From the NCBI GenBank assembly GCA_913778145.1, contig CAJYVI010000071.1, forward strand, positions 1 through 64,000: a DNA stretch of 64,000 bases, in the 5' to 3' direction. Of the stretch, positions 25,311-34,548 are shown one piece after another. The position numbers were made by a program, and so were the translations under genes. The DNA comes from an uncultured Pseudocitrobacter sp. (GTDB lineage Bacteria; Pseudomonadota; Gammaproteobacteria; Enterobacterales; Enterobacteriaceae). Each line of letters begins with the position of its first letter. Within the stretch, counting starts at the first letter, position 1. Below the pieces are notes generated by a model, which saw only the letters and a list, made by a program, of their open reading frames with translations, ran no database searches and was not told the DNA's origin.

Positions 25311-26435
25311 GTGGCACACGTAACGCAGGATCCGACTTTCACCTTAGGGCGCCGTCTGGCGGGCCTTATTTATGCAGACAGCGCGAAGAGCTTTGGCGGG
25401 TATACGCTCTTTGCTCCGCAAACCGCCGAAGGGCGAGTCTATCTGGTGGATGAGCAGGGCGAGATAGCACACCAATGGCAGCTTCCGGTACGCGCCGGGC
25501 GCGATGCGGTGCTGCTGCCAAACGGCAATTTGGGGTATAACGGCAGCCACCCTACCTCGGCAAATCTCTATCCCGCGTGGGATCTCTGGCACGGCGGTGA
25601 CTTCTACGAAGTGACGCCGGATAACGAAATTGTCTGGCACTACGAAGATATCTATCACCACCACGATGCCCAGTGGTTAGCGAACGGTAACCTGTTGTAT
25701 ACCGCTGCCGCGCCGCTGCCCGCCGATATCGCCGCACGCGTCACCGGCGGCGACCCGCGTCGCGACGCGCCGGACGGCGTGATTCAGAGCGACGTAGTTA
25801 AAGAGGTCAATCGCGACGGGAAAGTGGTCTGGGAGTGGCGTGCGTGGGAGCATCTCAATCCGGAAGATTTCCCGGTACACGAGATTTTTGACCGTCGTCA
25901 CTGGCCGATGATTAACGGCCTGTCCGTCACCCGCGATGGCCTGGTCCTGATGAGCCTGCGCACGACGTCCGGCGTAATTGCCGTGTGCAAAGAGAGCGGA
26001 AACGTGGTGTGGCACGCGGGGCCGGAAGTGGTGGCGCAGCAGCATACGCCGGTTGAGATGGAAAACGGCGCGATTCTGGTGTTCGATAACGGCAACCTGC
26101 GCCCGGGCGTGACCTCTCCACACTCTACGGTGCTGGAATTCTGTCCGCAAACCAAAGCCATTACCTGGCAGTATCGCGATATTTTCCCGCCGGCATTTTT
26201 CTCGCCATATATGGGCAGCGCGCAGCGACTGGCGAACGGCAATACCTTTATCTGCGAGTCGGCGTTTGGTCGCCTGTTCGAAGTGACGCCAGAAGGCGAA
26301 ACGGTGTGGGAATACATCATTCCGTTCTTTAATGAGTACCCGGAACACCTGAGCAAAGGCATTATTCCAGGCAAACAGAATAGCGCCTTCCGTGCACACC
26401 GGTATGCGGCCGACGCGATTGCGTGGCTGAAATAA
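25311..26435 (+). CDS. Arylsulfotransferase (ASST)-like protein, cytoplasmic
   Basis: A 374-residue protein of the arylsulfotransferase-like beta-propeller group. It contains blade-like repeats with the pattern W-x-x-NGN or PNGN followed by a strand (LLPNGNLGYNG, WLANGNLLYTA, RLANGNTFICE), GGDFYEVTPDNEIVWHYED and WEYIIPFF. Conserved His residues occur in the YHHHDAQW, HEIFDRRHW and HTPVEM segments. Unlike classical periplasmic AssT it has no signal peptide and is shorter. GTG at 25311 is chosen because AGGAGG lies just ahead; a TTG at 25281 precedes that site. It is regulated by the divergent LacI protein and followed by an NCS2 permease. Enzyme activity and substrate are not established. Confidence 0.78.
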   Translation: MAHVTQDPTFTLGRRLAGLIYADSAKSFGGYTLFAPQTAEGRVYLVDEQGEIAHQWQLPVRAGRDAVLLPNGNLGYNGSHPTSANLYPAWDLWHGGDFYEVTPDNEIVWHYEDIYHHHDAQWLANGNLLYTAAAPLPADIAARVTGGDPRRDAPDGVIQSDVVKEVNRDGKVVWEWRAWEHLNPEDFPVHEIFDRRHWPMINGLSVTRDGLVLMSLRTTSGVIAVCKESGNVVWHAGPEVVAQQHTPVEMENGAILVFDNGNLRPGVTSPHSTVLEFCPQTKAITWQYRDIFPPAFFSPYMGSAQRLANGNTFICESAFGRLFEVTPEGETVWEYIIPFFNEYPEHLSKGIIPGKQNSAFRAHRYAADAIAWLK

Positions 26436-26439
26436 TCTC

Positions 26440-26470
26440 CGCCGCCAGCCTGTGCTGGCGGTGATTTTTT
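26440..26470 (+). terminator. Terminator-like hairpin between the sulfotransferase-like and permease genes
   Basis: CCGCCAGC and GCTGGCGG pair around CTGT and are followed by TGATTTTTTT. Because it lies inside an apparent two-gene unit it may lower expression of the permease relative to the first gene. Confidence 0.75.
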
Positions 26471-26492
26471 TGCAGTTTTACGGGAGGCAATC

Positions 26493-27818
26493 ATGCCGCA
26501 ACCTGGCCTTACCACGCCGGACAACGACGCATTACCCTGGCAAACCACTTTTCTCCTGGCGCTTCAGCACGTGCTGGTTGTCGCCGCCACGCCCATCACC
26601 TCCGTTTTTCTGATTGCTAAAGCGCTTCACTTTACCGATGCGGTGACCGCTTCGGTTCTGAGCGCCACGTTTTTGATGTGCGGCCTGGGGGCTATTCTGC
26701 AAAGCCTGGGCGTGAAGGGCGTTGGCGCGCGCCTGCCGTTTATCATGGTGCCCGGCGGCGCGCCGATCGCCATTTTTGTCGCTATCGCTCTGCAAACCAA
26801 TATCCAGACGGCGGTTGGCGCGGTGATCTTAACCTCGTTATTCTATTTTCTGGCGCTGCCTGTTTTTCGCCGCTGCCTGCATCATTTCCCGCCGTTTATT
26901 ATCGGCATTATGCTGCTGATGGTGTCGATTAACCTGATTCGCCTGTATGGCGGGTTGATTATTGGCCAGCCGGGCAGCGCGGATTTCGCCCACCCGACCA
27001 GCATTATTTTGTCGCTCGGCACTATCCTGATTACGTTGGTCTTTGCGCTGGCTTTTACCGGCATTTTGCGTCAGCTGGCGGTGATGTTTGGCCTGTTGGC
27101 GGGTACCCTGTTGGGGATGATGCTCGGTAGCGCTGATTTTAGCGGCGTAAGCCATGGGCCGCTGTTCAGCGTTCCGCAACTGTTTCCCTTCGGTTGGCCC
27201 GTTTTCAACCTTTCCGCCTCGTTGCCGTTACTGATTTACGCGGTGATTTCTATGGCTGAAGCTACCGGGCAAACGATTGCTACGGCGGAAATCGTTAATT
27301 CTACTGAAAATGTACGCGAGGCCATTCCGCGTACTATTCGTGGTGATGCCATTATGTCGCTGTTGGGCGGGATTTTCGGCACATCGCTGATTATTACTTC
27401 CGGCGAAAATATCGGCGTCGTGCGCACCACCAACGTGAAATCACGCTACGTCACTGCCGCAGCGGGCGGGCTGCTGATTCTCATCGCGCTGTTCTCGCCG
27501 CTGGTGCGTCTGGCGACCTGCCTGCCGGGCCCGGTGGTATGCGGCACGGCGGTGATTGTCTTTAGCATCATTGGCGTAATTGGTATCGATTTGATCGCCC
27601 GTGAGCCGCTACACACGCCGGGTAAAACCTACGCGCTGGCGATGGGGCTTTCGATGGGGATGCTGCCGATTCTGGTTCCGGGCCTGTATCAAAATTTCCC
27701 GTCGGGCGTGCAGATGGTTTTTGGCAACGGCATGGCGGCAGGGACGTTGACGGCGATTCTGGTCAATTCGCTGTTTAACTGGAGTGAAAAACGCAACCTG
27801 GCCCGCGTGAAAAACTAG
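26493..27818 (+). CDS. NCS2-family nucleobase permease
   Basis: A 441-residue, multi-helix nucleobase-cation symporter 2 (uracil/xanthine permease) protein. ALQHVLVVAATP (about residues 23-34) is the conserved QH motif of helix 1, SMAEATGQTIATAEI the helix 8 motif with the substrate-binding Glu, and SGENIGVVRTTNVKSRY the helix 10 NAT signature; the last position of that signature is Asn instead of Arg/Lys/Gly. Xanthine, urate, uracil or another ring compound could be the substrate. An ACGGGAGG site precedes the ATG. It shares direction with the sulfotransferase-like gene (57-bp gap with a hairpin) and is absent from this place in E. coli K-12. Confidence 0.85.
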   Translation: MPQPGLTTPDNDALPWQTTFLLALQHVLVVAATPITSVFLIAKALHFTDAVTASVLSATFLMCGLGAILQSLGVKGVGARLPFIMVPGGAPIAIFVAIALQTNIQTAVGAVILTSLFYFLALPVFRRCLHHFPPFIIGIMLLMVSINLIRLYGGLIIGQPGSADFAHPTSIILSLGTILITLVFALAFTGILRQLAVMFGLLAGTLLGMMLGSADFSGVSHGPLFSVPQLFPFGWPVFNLSASLPLLIYAVISMAEATGQTIATAEIVNSTENVREAIPRTIRGDAIMSLLGGIFGTSLIITSGENIGVVRTTNVKSRYVTAAAGGLLILIALFSPLVRLATCLPGPVVCGTAVIVFSIIGVIGIDLIAREPLHTPGKTYALAMGLSMGMLPILVPGLYQNFPSGVQMVFGNGMAAGTLTAILVNSLFNWSEKRNLARVKN

Positions 27819-28401
27819 GTTCCTGGGGGCAGGTCAACGGCCTGCCCTGGGACGATGAAGCAGCAATGCTTTTAGCCTGTCTGTTCACAATTTTGTGACA
27901 TATTCCATTGTATTTTTGTATGTATAGATGAATCTTTTTTCGCGTTGCTTATGGGTTACCTCAGCATTTTCGCCTGTGCGTTTTAACGTTCGCGGCATTA
28001 ATCGCTCAGATAATCAGCATATCGAAAGAAATTTTTCATATAATGGCTAATTGTTAATCACTGGATGTTTCAAAGTAATAAGTGAATAACTCTGCCTTCT
28101 TGCCCGTAGCATAAATTTCTCTGCTGAAAATACCGCTCTGGAGTTTTTTTAATCTTTGCCTGCCAATTCTCACCCTCGTTGTAAATCCCGGAGGAGTGTA
28201 TTGACGTTTTCATATTCTGTTGACAGATTGTAGGGCACGAGGGGCATTTCAGGGAGGATCTGCGCTGCAACTCACTCGCTCACCTGAAAGGAATCTCCAT
28301 CCCCTGTAATGCCTTCGGGCACCACCGACCAGACCGGTTAAAAAACAAATAAAGGCTGGCGGAATAACAACAACACAACACACATAACCTGGAGCACGAT
28401 A
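27819..28401 (+). other. Long upstream region and leader of dppA
   Basis: This 583-bp region has no convincing gene. It begins with a GGGCAGG/CCTGCCC hairpin after the permease stop (27828-27847), continues with an AT-rich promoter-like stretch (27890-28080), and ends in a C/A-rich leader with the GcvB-type target in front of dppA. A 66-codon minus-strand frame (28070-28270) lacks any support. Confidence 0.6.
28374..28381 (+). promoter_or_regulatory. GcvB small-RNA target in the dppA leader
   Basis: CACAACAC, within the C/A-rich tract 28363-28389 immediately before the GGAG ribosome binding site, matches the CACAACAY motif recognised by the G/U-rich R1 seed of GcvB. dppA is an established GcvB target in Salmonella and E. 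coli. Confidence 0.75.
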
Positions 28402-30009
28402 ATGAGTATTTCCTTGAAGAAGTCAGGGATGCTGAAGCTTGGTCTCAGCCTGGTGGCGATGACCGTTGCCGCCAGCGTGCAGGCTAAAACCCTGGTTTAT
28501 TGTTCTGAAGGCTCGCCGGAAGGCTTTAACCCACAGCTCTTTACCTCGGGAACCACCTACGACGCTAGCTCGGTGCCAATCTATAACCGTCTGGTGGAAT
28601 TCAAAACCGGTACTACCGAAGTTATCCCTGGCCTCGCTGAAAAGTGGGACGTCAGCGAAGACGGTAAAACATACACCTTCCACCTGCGTAACGGCGTGAA
28701 GTGGCAGGACAGCAAAGACTTCAAACCGACGCGCGACTTTAACGCCGATGACGTGGTGTTCTCGTTCGATCGTCAGAAAAACGACCAGAACCCGTACCAT
28801 AAAGTCTCTGGCGGCAGCTATGAATACTTCGAAGGCATGGGCCTGCCGGAGCTGATTAGCGAAGTGAAAAAAGTCGACGATCATACGGTTCAGTTCATCC
28901 TGACCCGCCCGGAAGCACCGTTCCTTGCCGACCTGGCGATGGACTTCGCCTCTATTCTGTCAAAAGAATATGCTGACAACATGCTGAAAGCCGGTACGCC
29001 GGATAAAGTCGACCTGAACCCAATCGGTACCGGGCCATTCCAGCTGCAGCAGTATCAGAAAGACTCCCGTATTCGCTACAAAGCCTTCCCAGGCTACTGG
29101 GGCACCAAACCGAAGATCGACACGCTGGTCTTCTCTATTACCCCTGACGCGTCCGTGCGTTATGCCAAACTGCAGAAGAACGAATGCCAGGTGATGCCGT
29201 ACCCGAACCCGGCAGACATCGCGCGCATGAAGCAGGATAAAAACATCAATCTGATGGAGCAGGCTGGCCTGAACGTCGGCTATCTCTCCTATAACGTACA
29301 GAAAAAACCGCTGGATAATGTCAAAGTTCGCCAGGCGCTGACCTACGCGGTGAACAAAGAAGCGATCATTAAAGCCGTTTATCAGGGCGCAGGCGTAGCC
29401 GCGAAAAACCTGATCCCGCCAACCATGTGGGGCTATAACGACGACGTTAAGGACTACACTTACGATCCGGAAAAAGCGAAAGCCTTGCTGAAAGAAGCCG
29501 GTCTGGAAAAAGGTTTCTCCATCGACCTGTGGGCAATGCCGGTACAGCGTCCGTATAACCCGAATGCGCGTCGCATGGCAGAGATGATTCAGGCGGACTG
29601 GGCGAAAGTGGGCGTACAGGCCAAAATCGTTACTTACGAATGGGGTGAGTACCTCAAGCGTGCGAAAGATGGCGAGCACCAAACGGTTATGATGGGCTGG
29701 ACTGGCGATAACGGGGATCCGGATAACTTCTTCGCTACCCTGTTTAGCTGCGCGGCGTCAGAGCAAGGTTCCAACTACTCGAAATGGTGCTACAAACCGT
29801 TTGAAGATCTGATTCAACCGGCGCGCGCCACCGACGATCACAACAAGCGTATTGAACTGTACAAACAGGCTCAGGTAGTGATGCATGACCAGGCTCCGGC
29901 GCTGATTATCGCTCACTCCACCGTATACGAGCCAGTGCGTAAAGAAGTCAAAGGCTATGTGGTCGATCCGTTGGGCAAACACCACTTCGACAACGTCTCT
30001 ATCGAATAA
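28402..30009 (+). CDS. dppA: Dipeptide-binding protein DppA
   Basis: A 535-residue periplasmic solute-binding protein (SBP family 5) of the dipeptide/haem ABC importer. The signal peptide spans about residues 1-28 (SVQA/KTLVYCSEG). The mature protein has the family signature in the LAEKWDVSEDGKTYTFHLR region and the paired cysteines of C-SEG and NECQV. It binds dipeptides and haem and delivers them to DppBC; it also serves in chemotaxis to dipeptides via Tap in E. coli. ATG follows GGAG with 7-nt spacing. A 158-bp gap with a GC-rich repeat arm separates it from dppB, which may let it accumulate in excess. Confidence 0.97.
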   Translation: MSISLKKSGMLKLGLSLVAMTVAASVQAKTLVYCSEGSPEGFNPQLFTSGTTYDASSVPIYNRLVEFKTGTTEVIPGLAEKWDVSEDGKTYTFHLRNGVKWQDSKDFKPTRDFNADDVVFSFDRQKNDQNPYHKVSGGSYEYFEGMGLPELISEVKKVDDHTVQFILTRPEAPFLADLAMDFASILSKEYADNMLKAGTPDKVDLNPIGTGPFQLQQYQKDSRIRYKAFPGYWGTKPKIDTLVFSITPDASVRYAKLQKNECQVMPYPNPADIARMKQDKNINLMEQAGLNVGYLSYNVQKKPLDNVKVRQALTYAVNKEAIIKAVYQGAGVAAKNLIPPTMWGYNDDVKDYTYDPEKAKALLKEAGLEKGFSIDLWAMPVQRPYNPNARRMAEMIQADWAKVGVQAKIVTYEWGEYLKRAKDGEHQTVMMGWTGDNGDPDNFFATLFSCAASEQGSNYSKWCYKPFEDLIQPARATDDHNKRIELYKQAQVVMHDQAPALIIAHSTVYEPVRKEVKGYVVDPLGKHHFDNVSIE

Positions 30010-30019
30010 TAACGATGTT

Positions 30020-30055
30020 CCCCCTCTCCCTCAGGGAGAGGGCCGGGGTGAGGGC
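30020..30055. repeat. GC-rich palindromic repeat, half element (dppA-dppB gap)
   Basis: CCCTCTCCCTCAGGGAGAGGG is followed by CCGGGGTGAGGG, a single arm of the repeat family also seen at 6.3, 54.1, 58.3 and 62.8 kb. Within the dpp operon the hairpin is well placed to stabilise the dppA mRNA end. Confidence 0.78.
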
Positions 30056-30167
30056 GAACGCGTGTCGCCTTCAGCCTGTGCTTTGCCCTGAGGGGGCCGG
30101 TATTTACATTTGTGAGCAATACAGACACCCAGTTCCAGGCTGAGTGTCACTAGAGAGAATCCGGGTT

Positions 30168-31187
30168 ATGTTGCAGTTTATTCTCCGACGTTTGGGACTC
30201 GTCATCCCCACGTTTATCGGTATTACCCTTCTCACGTTTGCGTTTGTCCATATGATCCCCGGCGACCCGGTGATGATTATGGCGGGCGAGCGTGGTATCT
30301 CCCCTGAACGCCATGCCGAACTGTTGGCCGCGCTCGGCCTTGATAAGCCGATGTGGCAGCAGTACCTCCACTATATCTGGGGCGTGTTGCACGGTGATTT
30401 GGGCGTCTCGCTGAAAAGCCGTCTCCCGGTGTGGGACGAGTTCGTGCCGCGTTTTAAAGCGACGCTGGAACTCGGTATCTGCGCCATGATGTTCGCCGTC
30501 GCCGTGGGTATCCCGGTAGGCGTGCTGGCTGCGGTAAAACGTGGCTCTATCTTCGATCACACCGCGGTTGGCCTGGCGCTGACCGGCTACTCCATGCCTA
30601 TCTTCTGGTGGGGCATGATGCTGATTATGCTGGTCTCGGTGCAGTGGAACCTGACGCCGGTTTCCGGGCGCGTGAGCGACATGGTGTTCCTGGATGACTC
30701 GAACCCGCTGACCGGCTTTATGCTGATAGACACCGCCATCTGGGGCGAAGAGGGCAACTTTATCGACGCGGTGGCGCACATGATTTTGCCCGCCATCGTG
30801 TTAGGCACCATTCCGCTGGCGGTGATAGTGCGTATGACGCGTTCATCCATGCTGGAAGTATTGGGTGAAGACTACATCCGTACCGCGCGCGCCAAAGGGC
30901 TGACCCGCCTTAGGGTGATTATCGTCCACGCGTTGCGTAACGCCATGCTGCCGGTGGTGACCGTTATCGGCTTGCAGGTTGGTACTCTGCTGGCTGGCGC
31001 GATTCTGACGGAAACCATCTTCTCCTGGCCGGGCCTGGGCCGCTGGTTAATCGACGCCTTACAGCGCCGCGACTACCCGGTGGTTCAGGGCGGCGTCCTG
31101 CTGGTGGCGACGATGATTATCCTCGTCAACCTGCTGGTTGATCTCCTCTATGGCGTGGTGAACCCGCGTATTCGGCATAAGAAGTAA
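30168..31187 (+). CDS. dppB: Dipeptide ABC transporter permease DppB
   Basis: A 339-residue inner-membrane permease with six predicted helices. It begins with MLQFILRRLGLVIPTFIGITL, and the EAA loop for contact with the ATPases is EDYIRTARAKGLTRLRVIIVHALRNA. It is nearly identical to E. coli DppB in length and sequence. ATG at 30168 is chosen by that match; an upstream frame extension of eight codons has no ribosome binding site. dppC follows after 9 bp. Confidence 0.96.
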   Translation: MLQFILRRLGLVIPTFIGITLLTFAFVHMIPGDPVMIMAGERGISPERHAELLAALGLDKPMWQQYLHYIWGVLHGDLGVSLKSRLPVWDEFVPRFKATLELGICAMMFAVAVGIPVGVLAAVKRGSIFDHTAVGLALTGYSMPIFWWGMMLIMLVSVQWNLTPVSGRVSDMVFLDDSNPLTGFMLIDTAIWGEEGNFIDAVAHMILPAIVLGTIPLAVIVRMTRSSMLEVLGEDYIRTARAKGLTRLRVIIVHALRNAMLPVVTVIGLQVGTLLAGAILTETIFSWPGLGRWLIDALQRRDYPVVQGGVLLVATMIILVNLLVDLLYGVVNPRIRHKK

Positions 31188-31196
31188 GGGGCCATC

Positions 31197-32099
31197 ATGT
31201 CACAAGTCACTGAAAATAAAACGGTGTCTGCACCGGTGCCGATGACGCCGCTGCAGGAGTTCTGGCACTACTTTAAACGTAACAAGGGCGCAGTGGTTGG
31301 CCTGGCTTACGTGGTTATCGTGCTGTTTATCGCTATTTTTGCGAACTGGATTGCGCCCTATAACCCGGCGGATCAGTTCCGCGATTCCCTGCTCGCGCCA
31401 CCGGTGTGGCAGGACGGCGGGAGCTGGGCGCATTTACTGGGCACCGATGACGTAGGCCGCGATGTGATGTCGCGCCTGATGTACGGCGCGCGGTTGTCGC
31501 TGCTGGTGGGGTGCCTGGTGGTGGTGCTGTCGCTGGTGCTGGGGATTGTCCTCGGCCTGGTCGCAGGCTACTTCGGCGGCCTGATTGATAACGTCATTAT
31601 GCGCGTGGTCGACATCATGCTGGCGCTGCCGAGCCTGCTGCTGGCGCTGGTGCTGGTGGCGATTTTCGGCCCGTCGATTGGTAACGCCGCGCTGGCGCTG
31701 ACCTTCGTTGCGCTGCCGCACTACGTGCGTCTGACGCGTGCCGCCGTACTGGTAGAAGTCAACCGCGACTACGTCACCGCGTCTCGCGTGGCGGGGGCGG
31801 GCGCGATGCGCCAGATGTTCGTCAATATCTTCCCGAACTGCCTTGCGCCGCTGATCGTTCAGGCGTCGCTCGGTTTCTCTAACGCCATTCTCGATATGGC
31901 CGCCCTTGGCTTCCTCGGCATGGGTGCGCAACCGCCAACACCGGAGTGGGGCACCATGCTCTCCGACGTGTTGCAGTTCGCACAAAGTGCCTGGTGGGTC
32001 GTGACCTTCCCCGGTCTGGCGATCCTGCTGACGGTGCTGGCATTTAACCTGATGGGTGACGGTCTGCGTGACGCGCTCGATCCCAAACTGAAGCAGTAA
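31197..32099 (+). CDS. dppC: Dipeptide ABC transporter permease DppC
   Basis: A 300-residue inner-membrane permease of the OppC/DppC type. A cytoplasmic N-terminal tail leads into the first helix ([27 protein letters not shown]), then a periplasmic loop with [23 protein letters not shown], and the EAA loop [20 protein letters not shown]. It pairs with DppB to form the translocation pore. GTAAGGGGCC precedes the ATG. dppD starts 10 bp downstream. Confidence 0.96.
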   Translation: MSQVTENKTVSAPVPMTPLQEFWHYFKRNKGAVVGLAYVVIVLFIAIFANWIAPYNPADQFRDSLLAPPVWQDGGSWAHLLGTDDVGRDVMSRLMYGARLSLLVGCLVVVLSLVLGIVLGLVAGYFGGLIDNVIMRVVDIMLALPSLLLALVLVAIFGPSIGNAALALTFVALPHYVRLTRAAVLVEVNRDYVTASRVAGAGAMRQMFVNIFPNCLAPLIVQASLGFSNAILDMAALGFLGMGAQPPTPEWGTMLSDVLQFAQSAWWVVTFPGLAILLTVLAFNLMGDGLRDALDPKLKQ

Positions 32100-32109
32100 G
32101 AGGTTCGAG

Positions 32110-33093
32110 ATGGCGTTATTAAATGTAGATAAATTATCGGTGCACTTCGGTGAAGTGGGTGCCGAATTCCGCGCCGTTGACCGCGTCAGTTATAGCGTGG
32201 ATCAGGGCGAAGTGGTTGGGATTGTCGGTGAATCAGGTTCCGGTAAATCGGTCAGTTCGCTGGCGATTATGGGGCTGATTGATTATCCAGGCCGCGTAAT
32301 GGCGGAAAGCCTGGCATTTAACGGCCAGGATCTGAAGCGTATTTCTGAGAAAGAGCGCCGCAACCTGGTGGGTGCCGAAGTGGCGATGATCTTCCAGGAC
32401 CCGATGACCAGCCTCAACCCGTGCTACACCGTCGGTTTCCAGATAATGGAAGCGATTAAAGTGCATCAGGGCGGTAATAAGAAAACGCGTCGTCAGCGGG
32501 CGATTGACCTGCTGAATCAGGTCGGCATTCCTGACCCGGCGTCGCGTCTGGATGTTTATCCGCATCAGCTCTCCGGCGGTATGAGCCAGCGCGTAATGAT
32601 CGCCATGGCGATTGCCTGTCGGCCAAAACTGTTGATTGCCGATGAACCGACAACAGCGCTCGACGTGACCATTCAGGCGCAAATCATCGAACTGCTGCTG
32701 GAGTTACAGCAGAAAGAGAACATGGCGCTGATCCTGATTACTCACGATCTGGCACTGGTGGCCGAAGCCGCGCATAAAATTATCGTCATGTATGCAGGCC
32801 AGGTGGTGGAAACTGGCGCCGCGCACGATATCTTCCGCGCGCCGCGCCACCCCTACACTCAGGCGCTGCTGCGCGCGCTGCCGGAGTTTGCCCAGGACAA
32901 AGCGCGTCTGGCGTCGCTACCGGGCGTGGTGCCGGGTAAATATGACCGCCCGAACGGCTGTCTGCTTAACCCGCGCTGCCCGTATGCCACAGAGAAATGC
33001 CGTACTGAAGAGCCGAACCTGAACCTGCTGGACGGCGCGCGTCAGTCCAAATGTCACTACCCACTCGATGACGCCGGGAGGCCTACACGATGA
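32110..33093 (+). CDS. dppD: Dipeptide ABC transporter ATPase DppD
   Basis: A 327-residue ABC ATPase with Walker A GESGSGKS at residues 40-47, the Q-loop in [12 protein letters not shown], the ABC signature LSGGMSQR, Walker [13 protein letters not shown] and the H-loop ITHDLALV. The C-terminal oligopeptide-transporter extension has the Cys-rich pattern [14 protein letters not shown]-x-E-P, which binds an iron-sulfur cluster in related proteins. It forms a heterodimer with DppF that drives DppBC. It overlaps dppF by 4 bp (ATGA). Confidence 0.96.
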   Translation: MALLNVDKLSVHFGEVGAEFRAVDRVSYSVDQGEVVGIVGESGSGKSVSSLAIMGLIDYPGRVMAESLAFNGQDLKRISEKERRNLVGAEVAMIFQDPMTSLNPCYTVGFQIMEAIKVHQGGNKKTRRQRAIDLLNQVGIPDPASRLDVYPHQLSGGMSQRVMIAMAIACRPKLLIADEPTTALDVTIQAQIIELLLELQQKENMALILITHDLALVAEAAHKIIVMYAGQVVETGAAHDIFRAPRHPYTQALLRALPEFAQDKARLASLPGVVPGKYDRPNGCLLNPRCPYATEKCRTEEPNLNLLDGARQSKCHYPLDDAGRPTR

Positions 33094-34097
33094 GTACGCA
33101 AGAGGCCGCTCTGCAACCCCTGTTGCAGGCAACCGATCTGAAAAAATACTACCCGGTGAAGAAAGGGCTGTTTGCCCCTGAGCGTCTGGTGAAAGCGCTG
33201 GACGGCGTGTCTTTTACGCTCGAACGCGGTAAAACGCTGGCGGTGGTGGGGGAATCCGGCTGTGGAAAATCGACGCTGGGCCGTCTTCTGACCATGATTG
33301 AAACCCCGACCGGGGGCGCGCTCTCGTATCAGGGGCAGGATCTGCTGAAACACGACCCGCACGCGCAAAAGCTGCGTCGGCAGAAAATCCAGATAGTTTT
33401 CCAGAACCCTTACGGCTCGCTGAACCCGCGCAAAAAAGTAGGGCAGATTCTGGAAGAACCACTGCTGATTAACACGTCACTGAGCAAAGCCGAACGCCGT
33501 GAAAAAGCGCTGGCGATGATGGCGAAAGTGGGCCTGAAAACGGAACACTACGACCGGTATCCGCATATGTTCTCCGGCGGCCAGCGTCAGCGTATCGCTA
33601 TCGCCCGTGGTCTGATGCTCGACCCGGACGTGGTGATTGCCGACGAACCGGTTTCTGCGCTGGACGTCTCGGTGCGCGCGCAGGTGCTCAACCTGATGAT
33701 GGATTTGCAGCAGGAGCTGGGGCTGTCTTATGTCTTTATCTCCCACGACCTGTCGGTGGTGGAGCACATTGCTGATGAAGTAATGGTGATGTACCTGGGC
33801 CGCTGCGTGGAGAAGGGTACCAAGGACCAAATCTTCAATAATCCGCGTCATCCGTATACCCAGGCGCTGCTTTCGGCAACACCGCGTCTGAATCCGGACG
33901 ATCGTCGCGAGCGTATTAAGCTCACCGGTGAACTGCCAAGTCCGCTGAATCCACCGCCGGGTTGTGCTTTCAACGCCCGCTGCCGTCGCCGCTTTGGGCC
34001 ATGCACCCAACTCGCGCCGCAGCTAAAAGAGTATGGTGGTCAACTGGTTGCGTGCTTCGCCGTAGACCAGGATGAAAACCCTGAAAAGGCGTTATAA
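33090..34097 (+). CDS. dppF: Dipeptide ABC transporter ATPase DppF
   Basis: A 335-residue ABC ATPase with Walker A GESGCGKS at 54-61, [15 protein letters not shown] (Q-loop), FSGGQRQR (signature), [12 protein letters not shown] (Walker B) and FISHDLSVV (H-loop). The C-terminal [14 protein letters not shown] region is the Cys motif of this subfamily. It matches the 334-residue E. coli DppF along its length. The start overlaps the dppD stop, so it is translationally coupled, and it is the last gene of dppABCDF. No strong terminator follows directly; the ldr leader begins within about 150 bp. Confidence 0.96.
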   Translation: MSTQEAALQPLLQATDLKKYYPVKKGLFAPERLVKALDGVSFTLERGKTLAVVGESGCGKSTLGRLLTMIETPTGGALSYQGQDLLKHDPHAQKLRRQKIQIVFQNPYGSLNPRKKVGQILEEPLLINTSLSKAERREKALAMMAKVGLKTEHYDRYPHMFSGGQRQRIAIARGLMLDPDVVIADEPVSALDVSVRAQVLNLMMDLQQELGLSYVFISHDLSVVEHIADEVMVMYLGRCVEKGTKDQIFNNPRHPYTQALLSATPRLNPDDRRERIKLTGELPSPLNPPPGCAFNARCRRRFGPCTQLAPQLKEYGGQLVACFAVDQDENPEKAL

Positions 34098-34199
34098 GGT
34101 CTGGAAGGCAGCGCGCATATTGCGAGATTGCCAGGTGAAGGGAATAAACAGATAAGCGTAGTATCGACGCCAGGCCGGGTTCGCCCGGTCAGGTGCAAT

Positions 34200-34357
34200 G
34201 TTGCGGGGGCTTGATCCCCGGCGGCATTGGTTGCTGGAAAGAGAAAACCCCCGCACGTTGTGAGGCATAAACCTGACAACATAACGGGGGCCAATTCTTG
34301 CATCTAGACAATTCAAGAATAGCCGCGAACCGTTGTCATTTCAAGCAAGGCGGCTAT
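34200..34357. promoter_or_regulatory. Ldr leader and probable Rdl antisense RNA region
   Basis: The sequence upstream of the Ldr ORF contains several potential stems: CCCCCG (about 34248) with CGGGGG (34285), and ATTCTTG (34294-34300) with CAAGAAT (34314-34320). It resembles the leader of E. coli long direct repeat (LDR) units, which hold the structured toxin mRNA 5' end and, on the other strand, the short Rdl antitoxin RNA. Exact ends of Rdl cannot be fixed from sequence alone. Confidence 0.55.
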
Positions 34358-34465
34358 ATGACGTTCGCACAACTCTGTGTGATCTTCTGGCACGATCTGG
34401 CAGCGCCGATTCTGGTGGGGATTATCACCACCGCAATCGTGAGCTGGTGGCGTAACCGGAGATAA
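34358..34465 (+). CDS. ldrD: Small toxic membrane peptide LdrD-like (type I toxin)
   Basis: A 35-residue peptide too short for usual ORF thresholds. It opens MTFAQLCVIFWHDLAAPILV and closes with a hydrophobic stretch and SWWRNRR, very close to E. coli LdrD (also 35 residues, MTFAELGMAFWHDLAAP start as I recall). A single membrane segment spans about residues 5-27 with a positively charged tail. It lies between dppF and bcsG, the ldrD position of E. coli. AAGGCGGCT precedes the ATG. Overproduced Ldr peptides are toxic in E. coli and are held back by the antisense Rdl RNA. Only one copy is present here. Confidence 0.9.
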   Translation: MTFAQLCVIFWHDLAAPILVGIITTAIVSWWRNRR

Positions 34466-34513
34466 TCCACAGGCGGGCGTCAGGCTGTCGAGATGGCAAC
34501 GTGCGCCCGAAAC

Positions 34514-34546
34514 AGGCCGCAGGGGTAACATCCTGCGGCCTTTTTT
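34514..34546 (+). terminator. Terminator shared by ldrD and bcsG ends
   Basis: AGGCCGCAGG and CCTGCGGCCT form a perfect 10-bp stem around GGTAACAT and are followed by six U on the plus strand. It lies directly between ldrD and the 3' end of bcsG. Confidence 0.9.
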
Positions 34547-34548
34547 GC

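Noticed and set aside
28070-28270. A 66-codon minus-strand frame in the dppA upstream region
   Set aside because: No ribosome binding site, no homologous pattern, low-complexity basic composition.
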